NCBI GenBank assembly: GCA_965221445.1 | Contig: CBDCSF010000013.1 | Coordinates: 2,418,001-2,482,000 of the forward strand | Reading direction: 5' to 3' | Length of the DNA stretch: 64,000 nt | DNA from: MPNP01 sp965221445 | Lineage (GTDB): Bacteria; Pseudomonadota; Alphaproteobacteria; Rhodobacterales; Rhodobacteraceae | Shown here: piece after piece, positions 1 to 8,112 of the stretch | How positions within the stretch are numbered: position 1 is the first letter of the stretch | How the letters are laid out: every line of letters begins with the position of its first letter | Program-made: the position numbers and the translations under genes | Notes under the pieces: generated by a model | Told to the model about the DNA's origin: nothing | Databases searched by the model: none | What the model saw: only the letters and a program-made list of their open reading frames with translations

Positions 1-1
1 C

Positions 2-655
2 ATACGGCAAGCACTCTTGCCTGGTGAGCCTCTGGCTGGGCCTATGCCACCAGTATTTGCCGGTGCTTACGCTGATGATCTGGAATTGCCCACATACGAC
101 TTGGAAAAAGCAAGGGAACATGTGGAAAATAGCACTTATGCAGGTAATGAGCCTATTGACATTGAGATCATGTTTGTGGCTGGCCTCGCCTTTGAAGAAG
201 AAATTGCTTTGCTTATGAAAGCCAATCTTGATCAGATAGGTTTTAATACCATTCTCAAGCCAGAACCATGGAATCGGATGACAGAGTTGGCGGCAAGGGC
301 AGAAACCACCCCTGCGATAAACGAAGTATTTTATGGAGCCACCTATCCCTCACCTGACAGCTTCTTCTTCACACAGTATCATTCAGCGGCTCAGGGAACT
401 TGGGCCTCAATGGAGTGGGTATTGAGTGATGAGGTTGATGCCTTGATCGATGAAGCTCGTGGAACTGCTGATGTAGATAAGCAGAACGCGATCTACAAAA
501 AACTTCAGCACATCCTTGTTGACAATCAGTCGGATGTTTACCTGTTAACCCAGACCAGCCAACAGGCGTTTTCAAACTGTATGGATGGTTTCACTTGGGT
601 TCCCATGCAAAGCTTCGAGTTCAATTTCCACACAATGAAGTGGGTTTGTAACTAA
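2..655 (+). CDS. ABC transporter substrate-binding protein, family 5 (C-terminal part)
   Basis: The reading frame is open from the left edge to a TAA at 653-655, so only the last 217 residues are present and the true start lies outside the window. The sequence resembles the C-terminal lobe of periplasmic solute-binding proteins that deliver peptides, nickel or opines to ABC importers (SBP_bac_5). Visible family traits are the segment around 'LEKAREHVENSTYAG', the repeated-helix region near 'DQIGFNTILKPEPWNRM', and the late 'DVDKQNAIYKKLQHILVD' helix followed by an aromatic-rich end. Being partial, the ligand class cannot be judged. Permease and ATPase genes are not downstream; the next gene is on the other strand, so partners would be upstream. 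Confidence 0.75.
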   Translation: MRQALLPGEPLAGPMPPVFAGAYADDLELPTYDLEKAREHVENSTYAGNEPIDIEIMFVAGLAFEEEIALLMKANLDQIGFNTILKPEPWNRMTELAARAETTPAINEVFYGATYPSPDSFFFTQYHSAAQGTWASMEWVLSDEVDALIDEARGTADVDKQNAIYKKLQHILVDNQSDVYLLTQTSQQAFSNCMDGFTWVPMQSFEFNFHTMKWVCN

Positions 656-1058
656 TTCAATTCTGGTGGTGGCCTGCTGCTTACAAGTAGGCCACCGTAC
701 ACTGACTACACGTTGTATTTAAGGTTTCTTGAGCCCATAGCCCGAATCGGTGAGCAACCTTGAGTAAACCTATACAGATTCAGTTTCAAGGTAGTTCTGG
801 TACCTGCTATTGTGTTCCAAATCTTCCTTTTGTCCTTGGCTTGAAATGCAGGGATAGGCTGTTGTTAGGTGTAAGAATTAAGAGTAATCCTCCATAGACA
901 GTTTTTAGTAACATTATCCAGATTATCAATCAATTTTGATTATATGAATAGCGATTTTGTAATTTAAAACCGATCATTTAAAGCTCTACGCTCTTGACCA
1001 ATTGTCGGTTTTTATCCTGTCAGTTGATTGCAGATTTACAGAAAATTCCTTTCCATAA
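656..1058. other. Intergenic region with two inverted repeats
   Basis: No coding sequence was recognised between the solute-binding gene and prs, which converge here. A strong hairpin lies at 668-696. A second inverted repeat, AAAACCGA at 966-973 and TCGGTTTT at 1005-1012, encloses a 31-base interior and ends in a short T run on the plus strand. It may contribute to termination of either gene. The rest is AT-rich with nothing further seen. Confidence 0.5.
668..696 (+). terminator. Hairpin after the solute-binding protein gene
   Basis: GGTGGCCTGCT at 668-678 pairs with AGTAGGCCACC at 686-696 (11 pairs including one G-T) around a seven-base loop, 13 bases after the stop codon. It is not followed by a T run, so it may act as an mRNA 3' end stabiliser or a non-canonical terminator rather than a classic intrinsic one. 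Confidence 0.5.
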
Positions 1059-2114
1059 CTATTCCGTGCTGGCAGTCCTGAACAGGGGGAGATCGCTGTT
1101 CCCATAAAGCCATTCAATATTCTTGGCTTGAAAGAGGCTTGATACTGATGTACCACCTGCAATACTTAATATCGCTCTAGCAAAGAGAGGGGCCGTACTC
1201 AAAACCCTAATTTTGGGTGAATCCTTTTGTACAGTATCCATTTCAATAGTATCCGTTATTACAAGGGAGCTAAGTTCGGATTCTTCTATACTTTGGTGGG
1301 CAGCATTTGAAAGAACGCCATGGGTTATATAAGCATGAACCTCTTGTGCTCCCTTCTCTACAAGCAAATTTGCTCCCTTGCAGAGTGTTCCAGCAGTATC
1401 ACATATATCATCAACCAAAATGCACTTGCGATCTCTGACGTTTCCAATAACACTCATTTCTGCTATTTCACCTGGTCCGGCCCGACGTTTGTCTATTACA
1501 GCCAGGTCGACTCCCAATCTTTTAGCCAGGTCCCGAGCTCTTGCAACACCTCCAATATCAGGAGAAACAACAACCAATTCATTTAAATTGCGTTGAAATA
1601 ACCTCCTTAAATCTATTTCGAAGATCGGTGATGCATAAAGGTTGTCTACAGGTATATCAAAAAAGCCCTGAATTTGGGCTGAGTGAAGATCCATGGTGAG
1701 AACACGTGAGCACCCCGCCTGCGCAATCAGATTGGCTACTAGTTTGGCAGAAATTGGTGTCCGGGCCTTAGTCCTACGGTCCTGCCTAGCATAACCAAAA
1801 TAAGGAATTACAGCTGTAACTCTCGAAGCAGAGGACCTTCTGAGGGTATCCGAAATAATGAGTAGTTCCATTAGATGGTCATTAGCCGGTTTGGAGGTGG
1901 ACTGAATAATGAACATGTCTTCGCCACGTACATTATCATAGAGTTCCACGAATACTTCCTTGTCGTTGAATCGCTCCACTCTAGATGGTACGAGTCCAAT
2001 TTCACTCCCTGTTTGGGACGAGATGCTACTGGCAACTTTCTGGGCCAAATTAGGATTGGCGTTTCCAGAAACTAGTTTTAGGTTAGCGAAGGGAGACATT
2101 AACCAATTTTCCAT
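1059..2114 (-). CDS. prs: Ribose-phosphate pyrophosphokinase (PRPP synthase)
   Basis: It makes phosphoribosyl pyrophosphate from ribose 5-phosphate and ATP, the cytosolic precursor for purine, pyrimidine, NAD and histidine synthesis. Family signatures are 'SGNANPNLAQ' near the N-terminus, 'RFNDKEVFVELYDNVRG', 'PYFGYARQDRR', the metal/ATP loop 'MDLHSAQIQGFFDIPVDNL' and the PRPP loop 'CILVDDICDTAGTL'. At 351 residues it is longer than the usual 310-320. It has a few extra N-terminal residues (a second ATG five codons in, at 2099, is an equally possible start) and about 20 residues beyond the usual 'SVSSLF' end. Position 2 of the PRPP loop region reads ICDTAG where IVDSGG/TAG is usual, a conservative change. 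It stands alone. Confidence 0.93.
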   Translation of the reverse strand: MENWLMSPFANLKLVSGNANPNLAQKVASSISSQTGSEIGLVPSRVERFNDKEVFVELYDNVRGEDMFIIQSTSKPANDHLMELLIISDTLRRSSASRVTAVIPYFGYARQDRRTKARTPISAKLVANLIAQAGCSRVLTMDLHSAQIQGFFDIPVDNLYASPIFEIDLRRLFQRNLNELVVVSPDIGGVARARDLAKRLGVDLAVIDKRRAGPGEIAEMSVIGNVRDRKCILVDDICDTAGTLCKGANLLVEKGAQEVHAYITHGVLSNAAHQSIEESELSSLVITDTIEMDTVQKDSPKIRVLSTAPLFARAILSIAGGTSVSSLFQAKNIEWLYGNSDLPLFRTASTE

Positions 2115-2329
2115 ATTTCGATTAGTTTTTGATCATAAACGTAAAGTGGATTTTTAAATTAAATTGAAAACAAATACGCTTTTCTGAGAATAGTGGAAGG
2201 GGATTTTGTAAGAATGGGCATCAACCTTTCCGAATGAGAATTCGTTGGTAAAATCTCAAAATTTACTAACTTCATTATATATGTTTGCTATCAATAATAT
2301 TGATTGAATTTCATTTTTTTTCCTGATTA

Positions 2330-2358
2330 TTCACTCAAGGTGTACCTTGATGTATAAT
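2330..2358 (+). promoter_or_regulatory. Candidate sigma-70-like promoter with a dyad in its spacer
   Basis: TTCACT (2330-2335) and TATAAT (2353-2358) are separated by 17 bases, a good match to a -35/-10 pair for the isomerase gene at 2402. The spacer contains a perfect interrupted palindrome, TCAAGGT-GT-ACCTTGA (2335-2350), which is a plausible operator for a dimeric regulator. This is inferred from sequence only; no regulator is encoded next door. Confidence 0.4.
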
Positions 2359-2401
2359 AAGTCAGTCATGGGACATATACTATCCAATTGAGGTAATTGT
2401 T

Positions 2402-2989
2402 ATGAAATCTATTTCCTATTATTTTTCAGTTCTTTCACCCTTTACCTACTTTGCTGGAGACAGGCTGGAACAAATTGCGGCAAGGCAGGGTGTAGAGATA
2501 AAATACCTACCGATGGACATAATGGGTTTGTTTGCGAAAACTGGTGGACTCCCCCCGAAGGACAGACATATCTCAAGGCAAAAATATCGGCTTCAGGAAA
2601 TTAAAAGGATTTCAGACTATTTGGGAATGCCGGTAAACCTAAATCCTAAATTTTGGCCGACAGATCCAAAACCCGCTTCCTGTACGATAATTAATGCTTC
2701 TGATGATCAGGGAGATATAGGACAACTGATTCGCAATTATTTAACTGCATGTTGGGCAGAGGACCGTGATATTTCAGACAAAGGCGTAATAAAATCGTGC
2801 CTGGCAAATGCGGGGTTTGATCCAGAATTGGCAGAAGTAGATAATTCAAGAGCAATGGAGGTATTCCAGCAGAATACCCTCAATGCTGAGCAAGACAATG
2901 TTTTTGGATCTCCGACCTATGTAGTTGATGGTGAGGTGTTCTGGGGGCAAGACCGGTTGGAATATCTTGAAAGGTTTCTGACTTCTTAA
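2402..2989 (+). CDS. 2-hydroxychromene-2-carboxylate isomerase family protein (kappa-GST/DsbA fold)
   Basis: It belongs to the HCCA isomerase family, thioredoxin-fold enzymes that use glutathione. The founding member NahD isomerises 2-hydroxychromene-2-carboxylate in naphthalene breakdown. The N-terminus 'YYFSVLSPFTYFAGDRL' carries the SPF motif with the glutathione-activating serine, and the C-terminus has the typical 'FGSPTYVVDGEVFWGQDRLEYLE'. The length of 195 residues is normal. No naphthalene genes are nearby, and alphaproteobacteria often carry several such paralogues of unknown substrate, so the reaction should be regarded as a family assignment. A Shine-Dalgarno GAGG lies about 9 bases before the ATG. 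A candidate promoter with a palindrome is immediately upstream. Confidence 0.85.
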   Translation: MKSISYYFSVLSPFTYFAGDRLEQIAARQGVEIKYLPMDIMGLFAKTGGLPPKDRHISRQKYRLQEIKRISDYLGMPVNLNPKFWPTDPKPASCTIINASDDQGDIGQLIRNYLTACWAEDRDISDKGVIKSCLANAGFDPELAEVDNSRAMEVFQQNTLNAEQDNVFGSPTYVVDGEVFWGQDRLEYLERFLTS

Positions 2990-3038
2990 CCGTAATCGTT
3001 TAGCCACACTTCGTGGGCCTTATTGTATTCAGCCAGGA

Positions 3039-4088
3039 TTACTCAAACAGCTTTAGGAAAGAATCTATTTCCTCGTTGGTAGTAGACCAATTGCAAACTA
3101 ATCTTGCTTTTAAAGGTTCTGAAGGATTTCCCTCCAGCGATTGGTTGGGTGGCCATAGATAATAATCTGCTCCCTTGGCAAAGGCTAAATTATGAATTTC
3201 CCTCGGAATTGAGGGAAATATCATATTTATGTCTGGTGAATGCTCAATTTTAACCGAATTTTGTTTTGTCAGTCCACTGGTAAGTTTGGTGGCAGCAGAA
3301 TTAGCTTTCTGGGCCAATCTCAACCATAACCCATCATTTAGATATGCTAACATCTGAGCAGAAAGATATCTATGCTTTGAATAAAGATGTCCACCTCTTT
3401 TCCTACGAAGTTCAAATTCCCAAGTGAGGGAAGGATCAAAAATAATTACCGCCTCTACACCGAGCAAACCATTCTTGGTTCCACCAAAGGACAGGATATC
3501 AATTCCAGTTTTCCAAGTTAAATCCGCTGGTGTACAACCGAGCTTAACAAGTGCATTTGCAAATCTCGCTCCATCCATATGGATAGGTAGTCCATACCCC
3601 TTGGCAACCGAAGTTAGCTTGGATAATTCATCCAAGCTATAAACTGCACCTAACTCCGTGGCGTTGGTTAGTGAAAGCACACCCTTTTGGACATTGTGAA
3701 CACCAATAACACCAGTTGATTCAATTGCTTTGGTGAGCTGCTGAAGATCAATTTTGGCATCAATACCCCCAACAGTTGTCAATTTGGCTCCCCCGGTGAA
3801 GAATTCTGGAGCTCCACACTCATCTTCTTGGACATGAGAATGTTCATGACAGAAAATCGTTGACCATGGTGGACAAATTGTTGCCAGTGAGAGTGCGTTG
3901 GCAGCGGTGCCGGTTCCCACCAGATAAACCGCTGCTTCGGGTGCTTCAAAGATTTCTCTTATCTGTGCTTCTACCTCGGTCATTAAAGAATCATTACCGT
4001 AAGATTTCTCATAGCCGTTATTCGCCTGGATAAAGGCTTCAAGGACTTCTGGGGCTGCAGGGCCCGAGTTATCAGATGCAAAATTCAT
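3039..4088 (-). CDS. Low-specificity L-threonine aldolase family protein
   Basis: A PLP-dependent fold-type I enzyme of the beta-eliminating lyase/threonine aldolase family, predicted to cleave threonine or allo-threonine to glycine and acetaldehyde. The PLP lysine is in 'DILSFGGTKNGLLGVEAV', and 'HMDGARFANA' is the conserved Asp-Gly-Ala-Arg motif that contacts cofactor and substrate. The N-terminal 'NFASDNSGPAAPEVLEA' is standard for this branch. It overlaps the upstream ycgN-like gene by four bases (ATGA), so the two are translationally coupled. A second, more canonical LtaE-like paralogue lies at 55387-56460; the two differ around the PLP lysine (GGTKNG here, LSKGLGAP there). Confidence 0.87.
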   Translation of the reverse strand: MNFASDNSGPAAPEVLEAFIQANNGYEKSYGNDSLMTEVEAQIREIFEAPEAAVYLVGTGTAANALSLATICPPWSTIFCHEHSHVQEDECGAPEFFTGGAKLTTVGGIDAKIDLQQLTKAIESTGVIGVHNVQKGVLSLTNATELGAVYSLDELSKLTSVAKGYGLPIHMDGARFANALVKLGCTPADLTWKTGIDILSFGGTKNGLLGVEAVIIFDPSLTWEFELRRKRGGHLYSKHRYLSAQMLAYLNDGLWLRLAQKANSAATKLTSGLTKQNSVKIEHSPDINMIFPSIPREIHNLAFAKGADYYLWPPNQSLEGNPSEPLKARLVCNWSTTNEEIDSFLKLFE

Positions 4089-4603
4089 TTCTGTTGTACC
4101 TCAATTATGTGATTTTGTATTTCATGTTCTGGAACCTCTGTTTCAGAAACAACCCATCCCCTGACAGAAATACCTTTTTCATGAACAGTATTTCTGTCGC
4201 CCGAAATCAAATGATGCCAATCAAACAGGGGTTTGTTTTCAAACAAAAGCCTGTAGGCACAGGAAGTAGGCAACCAATAGGGTCTTTCATCAAGTAGTGT
4301 TAAACTAATTTTGGAACAGTCTGGAACAATTTTTTTTCGTGCTTCGTAGTGCTTGCATTGACAAGTTGAGCAGTCGAGCAATCGGCAAGCCACATTAGTA
4401 AACTCAACCTTATTTTCTTCTTCTGCATCAAACTTGAATAAACAGCATAACCCACAACCATCACAAAGATCCTCCCACTCGGCCTGGGTTAAATCCTTAA
4501 GGCTAAATCTTGTCCAAAAATTGTTTCTTCTTATTTTTGGGAAAAATTTCTTTATCCAACTTCCCATCATCAGGTGGTAGAAATAGCTTTTGGTGAGAGT
4601 CAT
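4085..4603 (-). CDS. YcgN family cysteine-cluster protein (UPF0260)
   Basis: A 172-residue protein of the UPF0260/YcgN family, which share a conserved pattern of cysteines thought to bind zinc or an Fe-S cluster; the biochemical role is not known. Cysteines are seen in 'DGCGLCC', 'ACRLLDCSTCQCKHY', 'VPDCSK' and 'LPTSCAYR', with the conserved 'DWHHLISGDRNTVHEKG' and 'RGWVVSETEV' segments near the C-terminus. The family usually starts near 'FWTRFSLKDLTQAEWEDLCDGCG', so the first 25 or so residues are an extension and a later start is possible. It is upstream of and overlaps the threonine aldolase gene. Confidence 0.85.
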   Translation of the reverse strand: MTLTKSYFYHLMMGSWIKKFFPKIRRNNFWTRFSLKDLTQAEWEDLCDGCGLCCLFKFDAEEENKVEFTNVACRLLDCSTCQCKHYEARKKIVPDCSKISLTLLDERPYWLPTSCAYRLLFENKPLFDWHHLISGDRNTVHEKGISVRGWVVSETEVPEHEIQNHIIEVQQK

Positions 4604-4651
4604 AAATTTGATTAAGGTAACGTTGAACGAGCTCTAAGTGATAGTTCAATT

Positions 4652-5593
4652 CTAGGAAATCTCTGCGAGATATTCCCGAGATACTCTACAATCACTCTTT
4701 ATTTGGACAATCAGATTATCTATTGAATCAAATTTAATTTCAGGGCGCAGGAATTTGACAAGAGATACGGATATTTTTTCACCATAAATATCCCCGTCAA
4801 AATCAAATATGTACGTTTCCAGGTTGGGGTTGTGATTCCCAAAGGTTGGTTTAATCCCAATTGAGGAGGCTCCCTGGTAATTCCCTTTGTACTTTCCAGT
4901 TAAAATTTCGATAAAAACAGAATAAATTCCATATTTAGGTATGACCACACCGCTGAATTCCATGTTGGCCGTTGGAAACCCAATACTTCTACCTACCTTC
5001 GACCCTTCTTTAACAATACCGGTAACACTATGCCATCTGCCAAGACAAGCTCTGGTGATTTCTAGATTACCCTCTTTCAGGGCATTTCTCACGGCGGATG
5101 AAGAATAGGTAAGATCAGATTCAGTTAGTTTTGGAAGGGCTGTCACCTTAAAATCCAGTGATTCGCCCATTTTGGTTAACTGATCAGTATTACCTTCCCT
5201 ACCTTTGCCAAAACGGAAATCTTCTCCAACCACAACGTGAGATATTCTTAGGCCCTCGTAAAGGACCCGTTGGATAAAATCAGATGAGGAAAGGCTTGCT
5301 AGGTTTGTATCAAAAGGCAACTCGAATAACGCATCAAAATCAGAGTCATTTATCAGTTTTGTTCTGGTTTCAGAGGAAATCAACCTGAATGATGGGCTTT
5401 CTGGAGAAAAATATTGTCTCGGATGCGGCTCAAAGGTGAGTATGGATGAAGGAACTTTTTTTTCCAAAGCAATATGTTTAGTTACCTCAAAAACCTTTTG
5501 ATGTCCTAAATGAACCCCGTCAAAATTTCCAATAGCAACCACAGATCCGGTATATTTTTGAGGGATGGATTTGTAGGAGTTGAATTTATCCAT
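4652..5593 (-). CDS. ribF: Bifunctional riboflavin kinase / FAD synthetase
   Basis: It converts riboflavin to FMN and then to FAD. The N-terminal nucleotidyltransferase domain shows 'AIGNFDGVHLGHQKV' (the HxGH motif that binds ATP), 'GEDFRFGKGREGN' and 'YSSSAVRNALKEGNLE'. The C-terminal flavokinase domain (from about residue 185) shows 'GRSIGFPTANME', 'YGIYSVF' and 'GIKPTFG'. A length of 313 residues is typical. It sits on the minus strand just downstream of a HAD phosphatase gene (43 bases apart), and the two may be co-transcribed. Confidence 0.95.
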   Translation of the reverse strand: MDKFNSYKSIPQKYTGSVVAIGNFDGVHLGHQKVFEVTKHIALEKKVPSSILTFEPHPRQYFSPESPSFRLISSETRTKLINDSDFDALFELPFDTNLASLSSSDFIQRVLYEGLRISHVVVGEDFRFGKGREGNTDQLTKMGESLDFKVTALPKLTESDLTYSSSAVRNALKEGNLEITRACLGRWHSVTGIVKEGSKVGRSIGFPTANMEFSGVVIPKYGIYSVFIEILTGKYKGNYQGASSIGIKPTFGNHNPNLETYIFDFDGDIYGEKISVSLVKFLRPEIKFDSIDNLIVQIKSDCRVSREYLAEIS

Positions 5594-5635
5594 TTATCCT
5601 GAATTTATACCAAATTTATAATTTTATGAAAAAGG

Positions 5636-6511
5636 CTAGCCAAAAAAACCTATAGCGTAATCTGGCCTTAGCCCTGTGTGCTTAAGAAAGCGATTTAACT
5701 TTTCCGGATCAGGATGTAAACTCGTACCGGTCTCTTTTTTGGCCAACCCCCCTGTTACAAACAGAGATGCATACCCATTCTGAATGGCACCTGTAATATC
5801 TGTTAATGGGCCATCACCAACACAAAGGATCCTATTTTTTTCCAGATTTTCGACGATATTCTCGGATCTGTTACAGGCCAGGTCATAAATTTCAGGTCGT
5901 GGTTTGCCAAATAACAGGACTTCTCCACCAATCTTGTCATATTGCTGGGCAATGGCACCGGCGCAGATTACTTTTCTTTCTCCACGGTAAACCTCAAGAT
6001 CAGGATTGGCACATAGGAGTTTCAATCCCTTGGTGAGTGCAACTTCCAGATCAGGAAGATAATCTGAAGGATTATCCAGACTTTCATCAAAGGGTCCGGT
6101 ACAGACAATTCCTTCAGCTTCATGGAGAGGTACCCGGTTAATAATGGTGGAATTGTTATGGTTCAAACCATGTTGAAAGAAGGGATACTCGTTTTCAGTA
6201 CCAATGTGATAGATATTCTCTCCAACATCACCCCTAAACAAAGAATGCTGGGCAGTATCACCGGAGGTTACAATTATATCCCATGAATCTCTTACCACAC
6301 CAATGGAGTTTATTTGTTTTGTAGTTATATGTCCCGGTCGAGGAGAATTGGTGAGCAAAACGACCGTTCCACCATTCGCTTTATATTCCATCAACCCTTC
6401 AATGGCTTTGGGATAAGGTTTAACTCCATTGTGAAGGCAACCCCAGACATCAAAGAACAGCACATCAAAATCGCTGGCTATCTCTCTGAAAGAAGTAATA
6501 ATTCGAGTCAT
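5636..6511 (-). CDS. HAD-superfamily class IIA hydrolase, TIGR01459 family
   Basis: A 291-residue cytosolic phosphatase-type protein of the subfamily IIA HAD hydrolases (NagD/PgP-like), in the TIGR01459 group found mainly in alphaproteobacteria. Motif I is 'LFFDVWGCLHNG', with the second Asp of the usual DxD replaced by Trp as is characteristic of this group. Motif II is 'VVLLTNSPRP', the cap region carries 'ICAGAIAQQYDKIGGEV', the motif III lysine is in 'FGKPRPEIYDLA', and motif IV is 'CVGDGPLTDITGA'. Substrate unknown. It lies between the pyrophosphatase gene and ribF, all on the minus strand with 23- and 42-base gaps, suggesting one transcription unit. Confidence 0.87.
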   Translation of the reverse strand: MTRIITSFREIASDFDVLFFDVWGCLHNGVKPYPKAIEGLMEYKANGGTVVLLTNSPRPGHITTKQINSIGVVRDSWDIIVTSGDTAQHSLFRGDVGENIYHIGTENEYPFFQHGLNHNNSTIINRVPLHEAEGIVCTGPFDESLDNPSDYLPDLEVALTKGLKLLCANPDLEVYRGERKVICAGAIAQQYDKIGGEVLLFGKPRPEIYDLACNRSENIVENLEKNRILCVGDGPLTDITGAIQNGYASLFVTGGLAKKETGTSLHPDPEKLNRFLKHTGLRPDYAIGFFG

Positions 6512-6534
6512 GTTTTTTTCTACAGGGAATTGCT

Positions 6535-7455
6535 CTAAATTTTGAGATTAGGAATAATCTGCTTTTTCCTACTGACAATCCCGGGAAGTTCCAAGGTATT
6601 ACCTTGACCTGATACTCCAAAGCTTTTCTCTGCTATTGCCCTAACCATTTCGTTAGGGATCAGAAGGGTTGAATTACCTTTTAGAATGTCCACAACAAAC
6701 ATCAGAATCACGTCAATATTTTCGCTTTCAGCACTGGAATTCAAGTTCACAAGCAATGATGCGGTTCTATTCAACACCTGTGAAGGAGTTGTGGTTTCCA
6801 TAACAGAAATTCTTAGCTTCTTACCCCCTAAATCATACCTCTTGGAATCAATCATTATGAGTTGTTCGTCGGTAAACATTGACACATCGGATTTGGCTGC
6901 AAACATTTCTGCAGAATAGTGTGAAATGTCGATATCAAGATATTTGGCAAGGTCTTCAGCAACTTTACGATCATGATCTGTAGTTGTTGGGGATCGAAAC
7001 TCCAAGGTATCTGAAAGTATGCAACTTAGGGCTACACCTTTTATTTGTTTGGGCATCCTTTCAATTATTTCTTCCCCCATCAAGTCAAGCATGATTGTAG
7101 CGGTACAGGCAAGGGGTCTGATTGTAATATCAATTGGTGTACTCGTACTTAAACCGCCTTGCAAAAGATGATGGTCAATGAGGCCTATTATATTTGCCTT
7201 GCCTATGTTATTTGGAAGTTCAGAGACGTTATTTGTATCTACGATAACAACGTCATCATTTTCAGAGACGTCATCAATGATCTCGGGTAATTCTAATCCC
7301 CAATAGTCTAAAACAAATTTTACTTCATTATTGGGGTTTCCTTGGAGGACAGGCTTGCTTTGCATCCCCCGGATCTCGGTTAAGTACCAAGACCAGATAA
7401 TGGGAGACCCGGTGGAGTCTGTATCTGGTGATTTGTGACCGAAAACCTTTATCAC
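6535..7455 (-). CDS. ppaC: Manganese-dependent inorganic pyrophosphatase (family II)
   Basis: It hydrolyses pyrophosphate to phosphate and belongs to the DHH superfamily, unrelated to the common family I enzyme. Signatures are 'FGHKSPDTDSTGS' (metal-binding His and Asp), 'VIVDTNN', 'GLIDHHLLQGG' (the DHH motif), 'SDTLEFRSPTTTDHD', and the C-terminal substrate clamp 'SRKKQIIP'. At 306 residues and without CBS inserts, it is the unregulated short form. It is the first gene of the apparent minus-strand unit with the HAD phosphatase and ribF. Confidence 0.93.
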   Translation of the reverse strand: MIKVFGHKSPDTDSTGSPIIWSWYLTEIRGMQSKPVLQGNPNNEVKFVLDYWGLELPEIIDDVSENDDVVIVDTNNVSELPNNIGKANIIGLIDHHLLQGGLSTSTPIDITIRPLACTATIMLDLMGEEIIERMPKQIKGVALSCILSDTLEFRSPTTTDHDRKVAEDLAKYLDIDISHYSAEMFAAKSDVSMFTDEQLIMIDSKRYDLGGKKLRISVMETTTPSQVLNRTASLLVNLNSSAESENIDVILMFVVDILKGNSTLLIPNEMVRAIAEKSFGVSGQGNTLELPGIVSRKKQIIPNLKI

Positions 7456-7688
7456 TTGTTAATCCTTTATAGCTCTTGGTGGTTGATCTTCTAACATGAC
7501 TATCTAGGAGAAATTACACAACACTCAATGCCTTTTATCAATCCTCCTGTTGATCGCTTCTCATTTTTATGTATTTGACTATTCTCCTGACGACAAGGCC
7601 CAGATCAGTTAGTCCATCACCTGTAATTGAGCTATTCACGCTGTATCTTCACAAATTATCTCCAAATTTTTTTAGATACCTGTTGAAA

Positions 7689-7721
7689 CTTGAAGTCAAG
7701 TTTCTATTTTTCCATTGTTAG
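7689..7721 (+). promoter_or_regulatory. Candidate RpoH-type promoter of groESL
   Basis: CTTGAA at 7689-7694 and CCATTGTTAG at 7712-7721 resemble the -35 and -10 elements of alphaproteobacterial sigma-32 promoters. The spacing is slightly longer than ideal and the -10 match is partial, so this is tentative. Its downstream end overlaps the start of the CIRCE element, as expected if HrcA blocks the promoter. Confidence 0.35.
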
Positions 7722-7744
7722 CACTCGACATAGATGAGTGCTAA
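7718..7744 (+). promoter_or_regulatory. CIRCE operator (HrcA-binding site)
   Basis: TTAGCACTC (7718-7726), nine bases, then GAGTGCTAA (7736-7744): a perfect match to the CIRCE consensus bound by the heat-shock repressor HrcA. It lies 35 bases before the groES start codon and implies that the organism encodes HrcA elsewhere and derepresses groESL on stress. Confidence 0.96.
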
Positions 7745-7779
7745 TAAATAAACTCACGTAACTAATTGGAGAAGAAATT

Positions 7780-8067
7780 ATGAATTTCAAACCACTTCAT
7801 GACCGTGTTCTTGTTCGCCGGATTGAAAGCGACGAGAAAACCAAAGGAGGATTGATTATCCCAGATTCAGCCAAGGAAAAACCTGCTGAGGGGGAAGTGA
7901 TTGCCTGTGGGGAAGGTGCTAGAAAAGACTCTGGTGAACTTATACCCATGGGAGTTTCTACCGGGGATCGGATTCTTTTCGGAAAATGGTCAGGAACAGA
8001 AGTAACGATCGATGGTGAAGAGCTTTTGATCATGAAGGAAAGCGATGTTCTTGGCATTATCAGCTAA
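7780..8067 (+). CDS. groES: Co-chaperonin GroES
   Basis: The 10-kDa lid of the GroEL chamber; it caps the ring during ATP-driven folding of cytosolic proteins. The whole 95-residue protein matches the family: 'FKPLHDRVLVRRIE' at the start, the mobile loop 'DEKTKGGLIIPDSAKEKP', and 'ILFGKWSGTEVTIDGEELL'. A good Shine-Dalgarno (GGAGAAG, 7768-7774) precedes the ATG. It is followed 45 bases later by groEL, forming the usual bicistronic operon under CIRCE control. Confidence 0.97.
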   Translation: MNFKPLHDRVLVRRIESDEKTKGGLIIPDSAKEKPAEGEVIACGEGARKDSGELIPMGVSTGDRILFGKWSGTEVTIDGEELLIMKESDVLGIIS

Positions 8068-8112
8068 GAAATCGGAAACAACCAAAATACATTCAAATAG
8101 GAGAATTCAATA

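Larger units (their letters stand above)
7456..7779. other. Divergent intergenic region upstream of groES and the pyrophosphatase gene
   Basis: About 320 bases separate the divergently read pyrophosphatase and groES genes. The right part holds the heat-shock promoter candidate and the CIRCE operator described separately. The left part, which must contain the pyrophosphatase promoter, shows no clear conserved element. Confidence 0.6.
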
